A program made the position numbers and the translations under genes. A stretch of 64,000 bases of DNA, from positions 43,803 to 107,802 of the forward strand of contig PBNO01000009.1 in assembly GCA_002723155.1 (NCBI GenBank), read 5' to 3'. Every line of letters begins with the position of its first letter. Within the stretch, counting starts at the first letter, position 1. This stretch comes from Ponticaulis sp. Its GTDB lineage: Bacteria > Pseudomonadota > Alphaproteobacteria > Caulobacterales > Hyphomonadaceae. Shown piece by piece: positions 34,325 through 42,321 of the stretch. The notes below the pieces were generated by a model. It was not told the DNA's origin. It did not search any database and saw nothing but the letters and a program-made list of their open reading frames with translations.

Positions 34325-34579
34325 TTGTCAGATCTCCGCATTCAGAAGGTCGTTCCGGTCTATGTGCTGCCGCCTGAAGATGGTGCCGGCATCGCAGTCG
34401 GAGCAGATTTCTGGGTGGAAATAGATGTCATGGGCAAGGCCGCCACGCGCATTGTCACGATCATGTCTGGAGAAAACATCAAAGTTCCTTCTCCTGAGTG
34501 GGATGAGTTTGTCGAGGCTCACTGCCACAGCGCCATCGTGAAAGGTGAATCCATGATGGGCCGCGAATACTGGGGGTAG
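34325..34579 (+). CDS. Small hypothetical protein
   Basis: An 84-residue cytoplasmic protein, unrecognised, with a beta-rich middle (AGADFWVEIDVMGKAATRIV type pattern) and a charged end. A TTG start at 34325 is suggested, 11 bases after the DUF2007-like copy 1 stop and with GAAGG upstream; the frame extends back to 34274 inside that gene. It probably forms an operon with it. No function can be proposed. Confidence 0.5.
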   Translation: MSDLRIQKVVPVYVLPPEDGAGIAVGADFWVEIDVMGKAATRIVTIMSGENIKVPSPEWDEFVEAHCHSAIVKGESMMGREYWG

Positions 34580-34600
34580 TGCCTGCTACTCTGCCCGATA

Positions 34601-34690
34601 ATGCCCGTGCATACGGGCATCCAAGCTTGAATCGTGAGGCCGACATAACCGCGGTCATCTAAGCATGGATACCCACCTTCGTGGGCATCT
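34601..34690. repeat. Composite palindromic intergenic repeat
   Basis: Two hairpins in inverted arrangement: ATGCCCGT-GCAT-ACGGGCAT at 34601-34620 and a second ATACCCAC / GTGGGCAT at about 34669-34688. They are joined by arms GGGCATCCAAGCTT and AAGCATGGATACCC that are imperfect reverse complements. This has the form of a BIME/REP-type unit common between alphaproteobacterial genes, probably transcribed as RNA structure or a relic of a non-autonomous repeat. Confidence 0.65.
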
Positions 34691-34760
34691 TCGGACATAT
34701 CTCGACGCCTTCTCAAAACCGGCCTAACCTCAACGCATCTTGATATTGTGGAGGTCTCCC

Positions 34761-35285
34761 ATGCGCGCAGTTCTGATTTCATGTCTTATGGGTGCGAGCT
34801 TCGCGCTGACGGCTCACGCTGGGCCTGAGGACTTCGTGCCGGGCACGGTTATTACCGGCTTTGGTGATGTCGCCGCCGTAGAAGATGCGCGCCTTGGTGC
34901 CGATACCGAGTTCCACATTGCTTACGATATTGCGCAGGCCGCAGCCCAGGGCGAAGTAAGCCGCGCGCTCGTCACGCCAGCCCGTTTCCTAAACATGCAT
35001 GTCGCGGCAGGTGTGCCGGAAGAGAATATCCATCTGGCCGTCGTCGTGCATGGCGGGGCGTATCGCGATCTTCTGAACGCCGAAAGCTATGGCGCGGAGA
35101 ACCCGAATGCGCCGCTGATTGAACAGCTCATCGCGCATGGTGTGACCATCGAGCTGTGTGGGCAGACTGCCGCCTACCGCGATGTGAGCGAAGATGACCT
35201 TCTGCCGGGCGTCACCATTTCGCTTTCTGCGATGACGTCTCACGCGCTCCTGCAGCAGCAGGGCTACACGCTGAACCCGTTCTAG
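34761..35285 (+). CDS. Exported DsrE-family protein
   Basis: A 174-residue protein with a signal peptide (RAVLISCLMGASFALTAHA) and a DsrE/F-like domain. Recognisable parts are FHIAYDIAQAAAQGEV, ALVTPARFLNMHVAAGVPEE, the strand LAVVVHGGAYRDLL, and the conserved Cys region VTIELCGQTAAYRDV. DsrE relatives carry persulfide sulfur on that Cys; periplasmic forms are of uncertain function. GGAGG lies 7 bases before ATG 34761, which is preferred over the ATG at 34740. Confidence 0.8.
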   Translation: MRAVLISCLMGASFALTAHAGPEDFVPGTVITGFGDVAAVEDARLGADTEFHIAYDIAQAAAQGEVSRALVTPARFLNMHVAAGVPEENIHLAVVVHGGAYRDLLNAESYGAENPNAPLIEQLIAHGVTIELCGQTAAYRDVSEDDLLPGVTISLSAMTSHALLQQQGYTLNPF

Positions 35286-35336
35286 GGCGGGTTCTGATTT
35301 CCTTGTTGGCACTCAGAAATTGTGTAAGCTGAAGGC

Positions 35337-35720
35337 ATGAGCAAAAGCATTACTATTCGTAATTGCGCCTCTAACGAGGAAGCGGTTGTGATCGCAGGTT
35401 ATCTGCAAGCTAATGGCATTCCGGCCGTCGTTGCGGATTTCAACATGGCCCATAACGACTGGATGATGAATATGGCGCTTGGCGGTCGTGTCTCCATTCC
35501 TGAAGGCTATGAAGACGAGGCGCGTGCTTTGCTCTCTGAAGCATACATGCAACCTGCCGAAACCGAGACAGAAAACGAAGAGGCCGCATCGGTGACGCGC
35601 CGCGACCGTTGGAAGGTCTGGCCTCTGCTTGTCGCAGGTGGCTTTGTGCTTAGCCTGCCTCTGATGGTTGGCGTCTGGGTGGCGGAGCGTTTCCGTCGCG
35701 GGCAGAAAACGTCTGCGTAA
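35337..35720 (+). CDS. DUF2007-like small protein with C-terminal membrane helix, copy 2
   Basis: A 127-residue paralogue of the gene at 33919-34314. It shares SNEEAVVIAGYLQANGIPAV, a WMMNMA segment and RRDRWKVW, then a hydrophobic helix (PLLVAGGFVLSLPLMVGVWV) and basic end. The two copies sit 1 kb apart on the same strand, so a local duplication with two unrelated genes between them is likely. Likely a membrane-anchored small-domain protein of unknown function. Confidence 0.75.
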   Translation: MSKSITIRNCASNEEAVVIAGYLQANGIPAVVADFNMAHNDWMMNMALGGRVSIPEGYEDEARALLSEAYMQPAETETENEEAASVTRRDRWKVWPLLVAGGFVLSLPLMVGVWVAERFRRGQKTSA

Positions 35721-35765
35721 ACGTGTCCAATGGCTTTTGAGAGTGAATGCCCCAAATACTGAGGC

Positions 35766-36119
35766 ATGTACCAGCTAACGGTCTTCTATGATGGCGCATG
35801 TCCCCTCTGCCGGCGCGAGATCTCATTCCTGCGACGTATGGATAAGCATGACCGTGTGGCGTTCGAAGATGTCTCACCGCCGGATGCTGCTGAATATTGT
35901 CCGATACCTCAGAAGAAACTGCTCGCGCGGTTTCATGTGCGCGACACAGACGGGCGTATGATAGACGGCGCTGAGGCCTTCACGCGGCTTTATTCTGAGT
36001 TTCCGGGCTTTGCATGGGTGCGCCCGATCGGCCGGTTTGGCCCGAGCCGGTGGCTTCTGAACAGGCTCTATGATGTGTTTCTGTTCATCAGGCCGGGCAT
36101 TCAGCGCCTGTTCCGCTGA
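35766..36119 (+). CDS. DCC-family thiol-disulfide oxidoreductase (DUF393)
   Basis: A 117-residue protein with the thioredoxin-like DCC signature YDGACPLCRREI at residues 8-19; its CxxC (CPLC) is the presumed redox centre. The rest, with FHVRDTDGRMIDGAEAF and the C-terminal FGPSRWLLNRLYDVFLFIR, is typical of DUF393. Cytoplasmic; substrate not known. Its end lies 4 bases before a fragmentary DUF389 remnant. Confidence 0.85.
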   Translation: MYQLTVFYDGACPLCRREISFLRRMDKHDRVAFEDVSPPDAAEYCPIPQKKLLARFHVRDTDGRMIDGAEAFTRLYSEFPGFAWVRPIGRFGPSRWLLNRLYDVFLFIRPGIQRLFR

Positions 36120-36122
36120 CGC

Positions 36123-36215
36123 TTAGGCCAGGACCATAACAATCAACGCAATCAGGCCAGCAAGCAGCGTGCCCCAGACGGCGAGATTGATCTGTCTTGA
36201 TCCCTTCGCCGAGCA
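36123..36215 (-). pseudogene. Remnant of the 3' end of a DUF389 gene
   Basis: Read on the minus strand, the sequence encodes SAKGSRQINLAVWGTLLAG and continues to a stop with a hydrophobic tail (LIALIVMVLA). This aligns with the last 29 residues of the intact DUF389 protein at 37930-38928 (SATRSRQINLAVWGTLLAA). A 31-base core is identical in DNA; the remainder differs, and a stop lies a few codons upstream. It is therefore an old or foreign-derived fragment, not a gene. It brackets the catalase gene with the intact copy. Confidence 0.8.
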
Positions 36216-36351
36216 TGTCTGAATACTTCATAGCCAATTATAAAATAGGTTTATGTCTTCTATTGGGGTTATTGATGGAACAGAGATGAGGCTTTCCCCG
36301 TTGTGAAACTCGAGACCTTCAGTCAAATCGCAGATTTCCAGGAGCAGCATC

Positions 36352-37866
36352 ATGGCCGACAAGCCAATCCTCACTTCTACATCCGGCAAACCTTATCCGA
36401 CGAATGAAACCTCCCAGACCGCGGGTCCGCGAGGACCGGTGATGATGCAAGATCATTATTTGATGGAGAAGTTAGCACACCAGAACCGAGAGCGGATACC
36501 GGAACGGGTGGTTCACGCCAAAGGCTGGGGGTTGCAGGGCACTTTCACGGTCACACATGATATTACGCAATATACCTGCGCCGATCTGTTCTCTGAAATC
36601 GGCAAGCAGACAGAGGTCCTCTCTCGCTGGTCAACTGTTGCCGGAGAGCGCGGCGCGGCCGACGCCGAACGCGATGTGCGTGGCTTTTCGCTAAAGTTTT
36701 ATACCGAGGAAGGCAATTGGGACATGGTGGGCAATAACACACCTGTCTTCTTCGTGAGGGATGCTTTCAAGTTTCCGGATTTCATTCGCACGCAGAAGCG
36801 TCACCCAAAGACCAATATGCGCTCACCTGAAGCTATGTTTGACTTCTGGGCGGCGCAGCCGGAAAGCGTGCATCAGGTCACAATCCTGATGTCTGATCGC
36901 GGCATTCCGCGGTCCCCAGCACATATGAATGGTTATGGCAGCCATACTTTCTCTATGTGGAACAAGGATGGTGTTCGCCATTGGGTGAAGTTTCATTTTA
37001 AGACACAGCAGGGGAATGAGTGGTACTCTGATGACAAGGCGGCCGAAATCATTGGTCAGACCCGTGAGAGTTATCAAGAAGAGCTCTGGAACATGATCGC
37101 TGATGGCAATTTCCCAAAGTGGAGGCTGTTTATTCAGGTCATGACTGAAGAACAGGCCATGGAAACCGAGTTCAATCCGTTCGACCTCACGAAGGTCTGG
37201 CCACACGGCGATTACCCGCTGATAGAGGTGGGGGAGCTGGTGATGGACACGATCCCAGAAAACTATTTCCAGCTGGTCGAGAATGCGGCATTCAACCCGA
37301 ATAACATTGTGCCGGGTATAGGCTTCTCGCCTGATAAAATGCTACAGGCGCGCGTCATGTCTTATGCTGATGCGCACCGCTATCGCATTGGTACGCATTA
37401 TGAGGCGTTGCCGGCCAACGCGCCGAAGAAAGCAAAGGTGAATCATTATCACAAGGACGGCGCGATGCGTTTCTTCACAAATGATTTTGGCAATCCGAAC
37501 GCTTACTATGAGCCTAATCAATATGAAGGGCCTGTCGCTGATCCGAGTGTTGAAGAGCCTCCGTTGAAAATTGATCCGGACGCCGTAGTCTCGCGTTTCA
37601 AGCAGGAAGAAAGTGAAATTGATTATGTTCAGCCGCGAGCGCTGTATTTAGACGTATTCAATGATGAAGAACGCGATCGGCTACACAAAAATATGGCTGG
37701 TGGCATGGCGCCGGTGTCTGACTCGGTGAAAGAGCGTTGGTTAGCTATCCTGAAAAAGGTTCACCCAGATTATGAGGCTGGCGTTCGTAAAGCTATGGAA
37801 ACGGGTGATCACGGTGATCCATCGTTGCCTGTAACGGATAATACGCCTCTCCAGGCAGCTGAATAA
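36352..37866 (+). CDS. kat: Monofunctional haem catalase
   Basis: Cytoplasmic catalase of 504 residues that dismutates hydrogen peroxide. The distal His lies in RIPERVVHAKGWG, the Asn region in NNTPVFFVRDAFKFPDF, and the proximal haem Tyr in VMSYADAHRYRIG (about residue 337). This size is that of small-subunit catalases. GGAG lies upstream of the ATG. The gene has more A/T-ending codons than its neighbours and is bracketed by DUF389 3'-end sequences, so it was probably acquired or replaced by recombination. A clear OxyR site is not evident. Confidence 0.95.
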   Translation: MADKPILTSTSGKPYPTNETSQTAGPRGPVMMQDHYLMEKLAHQNRERIPERVVHAKGWGLQGTFTVTHDITQYTCADLFSEIGKQTEVLSRWSTVAGERGAADAERDVRGFSLKFYTEEGNWDMVGNNTPVFFVRDAFKFPDFIRTQKRHPKTNMRSPEAMFDFWAAQPESVHQVTILMSDRGIPRSPAHMNGYGSHTFSMWNKDGVRHWVKFHFKTQQGNEWYSDDKAAEIIGQTRESYQEELWNMIADGNFPKWRLFIQVMTEEQAMETEFNPFDLTKVWPHGDYPLIEVGELVMDTIPENYFQLVENAAFNPNNIVPGIGFSPDKMLQARVMSYADAHRYRIGTHYEALPANAPKKAKVNHYHKDGAMRFFTNDFGNPNAYYEPNQYEGPVADPSVEEPPLKIDPDAVVSRFKQEESEIDYVQPRALYLDVFNDEERDRLHKNMAGGMAPVSDSVKERWLAILKKVHPDYEAGVRKAMETGDHGDPSLPVTDNTPLQAAE

Positions 37867-37878
37867 CTTCTTTTGAAT

Positions 37879-37906
37879 GAAAGGGTCGGACCTGTCCGAC
37901 TCTTTC
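37879..37906 (+). terminator. Hairpin after catalase
   Basis: A 12-bp stem GAAAGGGTCGGA / TCCGACTCTTTC (one G-T pair) with a 4-base loop lies 12 bases after the catalase stop. It lacks a T-run, so it is a weaker terminator or an mRNA-stabilising structure. Confidence 0.55.
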
Positions 37907-37929
37907 AGGGCTCAAATCGCTCCTGCGGC

Positions 37930-38928
37930 TCATCCTAGTACCCATAGAATTAGAACGATCAGCGCCGCCAGCAGCGTGCCCCAGACGGCGAGATTGATCT
38001 GCCGTGACCGCGTTGCCGAGCGTCGCTCCAGCCAGGTGCGCGGGCGAATGCCCCGCAGCGCAAAAACCAGAAGGCTCGCAATATTCACGCAGATAATATT
38101 GGTCGCGAGCAAAATACCGGCGCGCGCCGACAGCGTGAACTCGCCAGCGCCCAGATAAACGGCCATAGCGACAGATGGCGGCAAAAGGGCGACAGCAACC
38201 ATCACGCCGACAAGCGTTGATGACAGGCCCCTTGTAACAGAGAGCGCCGCTGCGCCACCCGACGCGAGCGCCAGCGCAACGCTATCCAGACCAATATTCG
38301 TCCGGTCGATCAGTTCGGTGCTATCGAAGTCCACCTCGATCAGAAAGCCGATCAGAAAGGCGGTGGCAAAGCCGAGGGCGAGACCTGCCAGAGCGGTCTT
38401 GGACGATTTCAGCATCAGCTCAGCATCGCCAATGGCCGAGCCAAATGAGAACGCCAGTAGCGGGCCGAGCAGCGGCGCGATCACCATAGCGCCAATCACA
38501 ACGGCGATATTGCTGGCATTCATGCCGATGGCGGCAACAATCGCAGAGAGGAATGTCAGGACCAGAAAGCTGGAGTCTATCTTCGCGCCTTCTGCGACGT
38601 CCTGATAAATCTCCTCACGCAGGGCAACTTCGCGCGACTTCTCTTTGGTTTCTGTGTCCGGCTCGGGCGCAATCTCCGTTGTGTCGGATTTGGGCGTAAT
38701 GCACGCCTCGACCGGCACGATCACCAGCCGCCATTTCTTGAACGGTGAAAGCCTGCCCTGAAGCGCGTCGACCAGTTTCTGGCCATCGCTGTCCGGTAGG
38801 ACGACACGCGCATCTATTTGCTGATCATTCGCGTCAATCACCGACCAGTCCAGCTGTTCCCACTCTTCGAGAATGCTGGCGACTGATTCCCTCGCTTCGG
38901 GAGGGTATGACACGAACATCATACGCAT
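37930..38928 (-). CDS. DUF389 (TIGR00341) polytopic membrane protein
   Basis: A 332-residue inner-membrane protein. An N-terminal cytoplasmic domain of about 110 residues precedes six or seven helices; the conserved core is SSFLVLTFLSAIVAAIGMNA followed by AVVIGAMVIAPLLGPLLAFS, and GVMVAVALLPPSVAMAVYLG lies further on. Function in this family is unknown. Its last 29 codons are repeated as a remnant at 36123-36215. It is 6 bases downstream of a small membrane protein gene, likely the same operon. Confidence 0.85.
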   Translation of the reverse strand: MRMMFVSYPPEARESVASILEEWEQLDWSVIDANDQQIDARVVLPDSDGQKLVDALQGRLSPFKKWRLVIVPVEACITPKSDTTEIAPEPDTETKEKSREVALREEIYQDVAEGAKIDSSFLVLTFLSAIVAAIGMNASNIAVVIGAMVIAPLLGPLLAFSFGSAIGDAELMLKSSKTALAGLALGFATAFLIGFLIEVDFDSTELIDRTNIGLDSVALALASGGAAALSVTRGLSSTLVGVMVAVALLPPSVAMAVYLGAGEFTLSARAGILLATNIICVNIASLLVFALRGIRPRTWLERRSATRSRQINLAVWGTLLAALIVLILWVLG

Positions 38929-38934
38929 GCTGGG

Positions 38935-39252
38935 TTAGCCGGCTTTGGCTTCCGATTTGAACAGCTGGCCGAAGCACCAGGCGATAACTTCAATAATGGC
39001 GCGTGAGATCAGCGTCATCAGAATACCGAAAATCGTGTTCTCATTGACCAGTGTCCGGTAAAGGATAAGCCCCTGATCATCCAGCATTGGCGGCGTCCGC
39101 AGCTGGTCGTTCAAAAGCTCGATCCAGTCCTGAAAGCCGCGAACCCAGCCCGGTTCGAACGCAAATGCGAGTACGAGGATAACGATGACGAGGGCGAAAC
39201 TTGCAACAAGCTTTGCCGATGCACGGGTCATGGACCCCAGAAGTGAAAACAT
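38935..39252 (-). CDS. Small hypothetical membrane protein
   Basis: A 105-residue protein with two hydrophobic helices (AKLVASFALVIVILVLAFAF and ILMTLISRAIIEVIAWCFGQ) separated by a polar loop. Unrecognised. Start 39252 follows AGGAGGGG by 9-10 bases; the frame extends to 39276. It precedes the DUF389 gene and may work with it. Confidence 0.7.
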   Translation of the reverse strand: MFSLLGSMTRASAKLVASFALVIVILVLAFAFEPGWVRGFQDWIELLNDQLRTPPMLDDQGLILYRTLVNENTIFGILMTLISRAIIEVIAWCFGQLFKSEAKAG

Positions 39253-39354
39253 GTTCTCAGACCCCTCCTGAAACAATTAACGGTATTGAACACGAGGAAA
39301 GGGGTCCGGTCCATCTGTTTGGCCGGATTGGGGTTTTGAGCGTTGTGAACTCGC

Positions 39355-39930
39355 CTATTGAGCGTCCCTTGCGGTGTAGCTGCTGTGACAGGTGACGCAG
39401 TTCTGCAGCGTGTCGGCAAAGGCGCGCTGAATATCCTGCATCTCAGCGGGGTCTGACATAGCCGCTATCTCTTCAAAGCTGATGCGTGTGCCGCGGCCAA
39501 GTGTGTGGAAGGGCGCAGGCATGCTCGCCATCATGCCGCCCATGCCTTGCCCCTGATGCATACCCTGTCCGCCGCCATGGCCCATGCCGCGCCCCATGCC
39601 ATTGCCTTGACCGTGGCCGTGTCCCTGACCCATCTGGCCATTCATGCGACCGGGGCGTCCCATGGACGATGCGGCTTGGGCAATCGCGGCGCGGTCTTCT
39701 TCAGCGAGCGCGGCGGTGAGTGCCTGAACGCCCGTAATAAACATACGCATTTCCTCGCGCACATGGGTGCGCTGCTCAGGTGTCAAAAAGAGAATCTCGC
39801 GCCCATCATCTGCGATAGCGGGCTGTTGCTGCGCCATGTCAGCCTGTCCGGCTGCGGGCATGGATGCGAAGGCGATCGCGCAAGCAGACAATGCGGCAAG
39901 GCCGGCGGGCAGAACAGATTTCAGGCGCAT
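39355..39930 (-). CDS. Cytochrome c' -like protein with Met/Gly/His-rich linker
   Basis: A 191-residue periplasmic protein. A signal peptide (LAALSACAIAFASMPAAGQA) leads to a helical region resembling a four-helix bundle, and a CVTCHSSY haem motif near the C-terminus is the position of cytochrome c' family haems. Between helices (about residues 95-140) is a low-complexity stretch almost entirely of Met, Gly, Gln and His (for example GHGHGQGNGMGRGMGHGGG), which could bind copper or other metals. Haem attachment is secure; the metal role is inference. GGA lies upstream of the ATG. Confidence 0.8.
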   Translation of the reverse strand: MRLKSVLPAGLAALSACAIAFASMPAAGQADMAQQQPAIADDGREILFLTPEQRTHVREEMRMFITGVQALTAALAEEDRAAIAQAASSMGRPGRMNGQMGQGHGHGQGNGMGRGMGHGGGQGMHQGQGMGGMMASMPAPFHTLGRGTRISFEEIAAMSDPAEMQDIQRAFADTLQNCVTCHSSYTARDAQ

Positions 39931-40153
39931 GGAGAACGTTCCTTATTTTATTATGATATTCTTATATTAAGGCGTCTTCGCTTTTCTGGCCATCAGTTTT
40001 GCCTGCGCAATATTGACGCTGAAACGGGGTGGGCCAGAAATGACCTTTTTGCGGCCCGAAAGGGTTAACACACTGTTAACCCAATAAGTATTTGAAACTA
40101 AAGGGCTGGCGGGGCGTCTGTACTGTAAGAGTTCAGACGAAAGGAGACCCGTT

Positions 40154-40348
40154 ATGCCAGATACAACACCCGCATCTGCAATGTTCGCGACCAGCCTCGC
40201 GCGGTCCATCTCGCCTCGTGGCAATGGAGGCCGAGATAGCGCCTTATCACGCCTGATGCTCCAGCATCGAAAACTGCGTAGCGCCCCTTTGGCAGAATTG
40301 ATCGAATTTGTTTCTGAACAGAATGCTCGCCGTAATCAGGAGCATTAG
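40154..40348 (+). CDS. Small basic hypothetical protein
   Basis: A 64-residue cytoplasmic protein without recognised family. It has a strong ribosome site (AAAGGAG, 7 bases before ATG) and a C-terminal helical stretch with Arg and Gln. It converges with the DinB-like gene, 3 bases between stops. It may be a small DUF1127-like basic protein, but the match is not secure. Confidence 0.6.
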   Translation: MPDTTPASAMFATSLARSISPRGNGGRDSALSRLMLQHRKLRSAPLAELIEFVSEQNARRNQEH

Positions 40349-40351
40349 GAT

Positions 40352-40864
40352 TTAACCGACGCAAACCTCGCGTGGGGTCGTCGGGTTATAACCGAATTCG
40401 GCGGCTGGCATATTGATGCCGAGGCAGGAGTTTATATAGCCGAGTGCCGCAAAATGGTGAATGGCATGGCTGTGAGCCTGAACGAGCAGAGCACCGAGCG
40501 TATATTTACAGGTGACGGCACCAAGGCCGAGATCATCAGTTACATCGATGAGGCGTTCCAGATTCGCGCTGCGCAGATCATTGAGGCCACCCAGAACCTG
40601 CTCTAGATATTCGTGGCAGACATCGCGGTCGGTTTCGACCTTCACGTTGCGCGTTCTCGCCGTCAGATCGACCTTACCGGCATCAAGTCCGGTTAGAATA
40701 CAATCGAAGATATCCAGAATATGGCGCATGTGGCAGCCAATGCTGGAGTGATACGGTGGAACAGTTTTGTCGTTGAACTGATCATCGGAGATAAATCCGA
40801 TTAGATCGGCTCCTAGATTCAAATTCTTTTCGATCGCATCAAACATGCAGGCCTGACCCGGCAT
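40352..40864 (-). CDS. DinB-like domain protein
   Basis: A 170-residue helical protein of the DinB/YfiT type. The presumed metal-binding histidines lie in SSIGCHMRHILDIFD (residues 40-54) and QAHSHAIHHFAALGY near the end. Members are often metal-dependent thiol- or maleylpyruvate-related enzymes; activity here is unknown. AGGAG lies 6 bases before ATG 40864. Confidence 0.8.
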   Translation of the reverse strand: MPGQACMFDAIEKNLNLGADLIGFISDDQFNDKTVPPYHSSIGCHMRHILDIFDCILTGLDAGKVDLTARTRNVKVETDRDVCHEYLEQVLGGLNDLRSANLERLIDVTDDLGLGAVTCKYTLGALLVQAHSHAIHHFAALGYINSCLGINMPAAEFGYNPTTPREVCVG

Positions 40865-41356
40865 ACGTTACTCCTGTTCCGTCCTCGCCAGCATATTCAT
40901 TCTGCCCGCTAAAGAAACCGTGTGTCTGATCACTTCCGCGGGTTTTTTCGTGATATCGCGTGTGTATTCCGCGAGCCGCACAATTTTAGAGCGGTTCGCG
41001 AGGGGCGTACAGGCCGGATGCGGCCCGCAGAATGACGTCTGATTCTATACATTATTCCTTTTTGGAATATTTGTTTTAAAGTATTATTCCAATAAAGATA
41101 GAAAGTGTTGCGCACCTAATCTGAAAGCTTATCCGCTATATTGGCGTATTTCTTGCCTTAAATTCAAATGTATTGAGTTTTTTGTCTTTCCTTGGAACAT
41201 ATATTCTGGTTAATCAGTATTAAGGATAGCGTGAGACCAGCGGTGAAAGCCGGTTTCCAGGGTTTCAAAAGCCGGAAAATTCAGACGGGGCCTCAGAGCC
41301 TGCACGCTAACGAATGACTACAGGATCGCCAAAGCAGCGGTTCAAGGGAGGAATTA
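40865..41356. other. 492-base intergenic region with palindrome and possible structured leader
   Basis: No gene found. It contains an AT-rich stretch with the inverted pair TTGGAATA (41062-41069) and TATTCCAA (41085-41092), which could be a binding site. At 41228-41308 the sequence is bounded by AGCGTG and CACGCT, with internal pairing such as GGC/GCC, and could fold as the 5' leader of the 41357 gene. No known riboswitch class was recognised. A TTG start with GGGAGG upstream ends the region. Confidence 0.5.
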
Positions 41357-42247
41357 TTGGTTAAATCCATTCTCGCCGCAGGTGCGGTACTGTCCGGACT
41401 TTTCTCATTTCCAGCACTGGCTCAGTCTGAAGAGCTGGTCTCCCCACGTGATTTTCGTAATGCCATTATCCAGTCCATGCAGGAAACAAGCGAGGACACG
41501 CTTTGCTTTGTGCGTATCTCCGACGAAGCATTCCGCGCTGGCCCATCTGCCGATAACTGCGACTATCAGGCGTACACTAACGTAGCTTACGAGCAGTACG
41601 AGCTTGCACCTGAAACACTGAACCAGATCGTTGATGAACAGGCGCAGCGCTATGTCTCGCTCATCGAGGCTGGCGTGGACATGGAGAACTTCTCCGAGCG
41701 CCTCGTCGTTCAGCTGCGTTCGCGCGCTTATGTGCGTAATGCAAACCTCACCAGCGAATCAGGTCTCGTTGTAGAGCCGTTCACAGGTGACCTGGTTGCC
41801 GTCCTGATGCTGGACAGCCCGCAGACGCTCGCAGCTGTTTCAAATGAGCAGCTGGCATCTCAGGGTGTTACCCGCGAGCAGGCTTTCGAGCTTGCAATCG
41901 GTAATACGCGTGACCTCATGGGTGATGTGCGCGCTGATGATTATCGCCGCATTCACTTCACATCATCGTCCAACGGTCTCATCTCCGGTCAGATCTGGCT
42001 GCCGGAAATGTGCAATGCGGAAAGCGAAGACGCAGCCTACTTCCTTTATGACCGCAACGGTCTGATGTCTGTTGAGATGGACGATGCGCTCGGCGTTTCG
42101 AATCTGCTGGCGATTGCCAACGGTTTTGCACTTCAGGGTGAAGGCGTGAGCAATTCTGTCGTGCGTTGCTCGGGCGGCGAATGGTCTACCCTCTGGCCTG
42201 CTGCTTCTGCAGACAGTTCTGCCTTTAATCCGTACGTTACCGGTTAA
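41357..42247 (+). CDS. Hypothetical periplasmic protein
   Basis: A 296-residue exported protein with signal peptide (KSILAAGAVLSGLFSFPALAQS). The middle (RLVVQLRSRAYVRNANLTSE and FTGDLVAVLMLDSPQTLAAVSN) looks like DUF1444 (YtpQ)-type proteins, but I hold this loosely. Four cysteines are present. It starts with TTG, five bases after GGGAGG, and is followed 74 bases later by the amidase gene. Function unknown. Confidence 0.7.
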   Translation: MVKSILAAGAVLSGLFSFPALAQSEELVSPRDFRNAIIQSMQETSEDTLCFVRISDEAFRAGPSADNCDYQAYTNVAYEQYELAPETLNQIVDEQAQRYVSLIEAGVDMENFSERLVVQLRSRAYVRNANLTSESGLVVEPFTGDLVAVLMLDSPQTLAAVSNEQLASQGVTREQAFELAIGNTRDLMGDVRADDYRRIHFTSSSNGLISGQIWLPEMCNAESEDAAYFLYDRNGLMSVEMDDALGVSNLLAIANGFALQGEGVSNSVVRCSGGEWSTLWPAASADSSAFNPYVTG

Positions 42248-42321
42248 TTCTTCTGTTTGGTGCTTGCCTCTTTTTCAGGGGCAGCGCAGTCTCCGTCCCG
42301 TAAATTCAGGGAGCGGATCTG

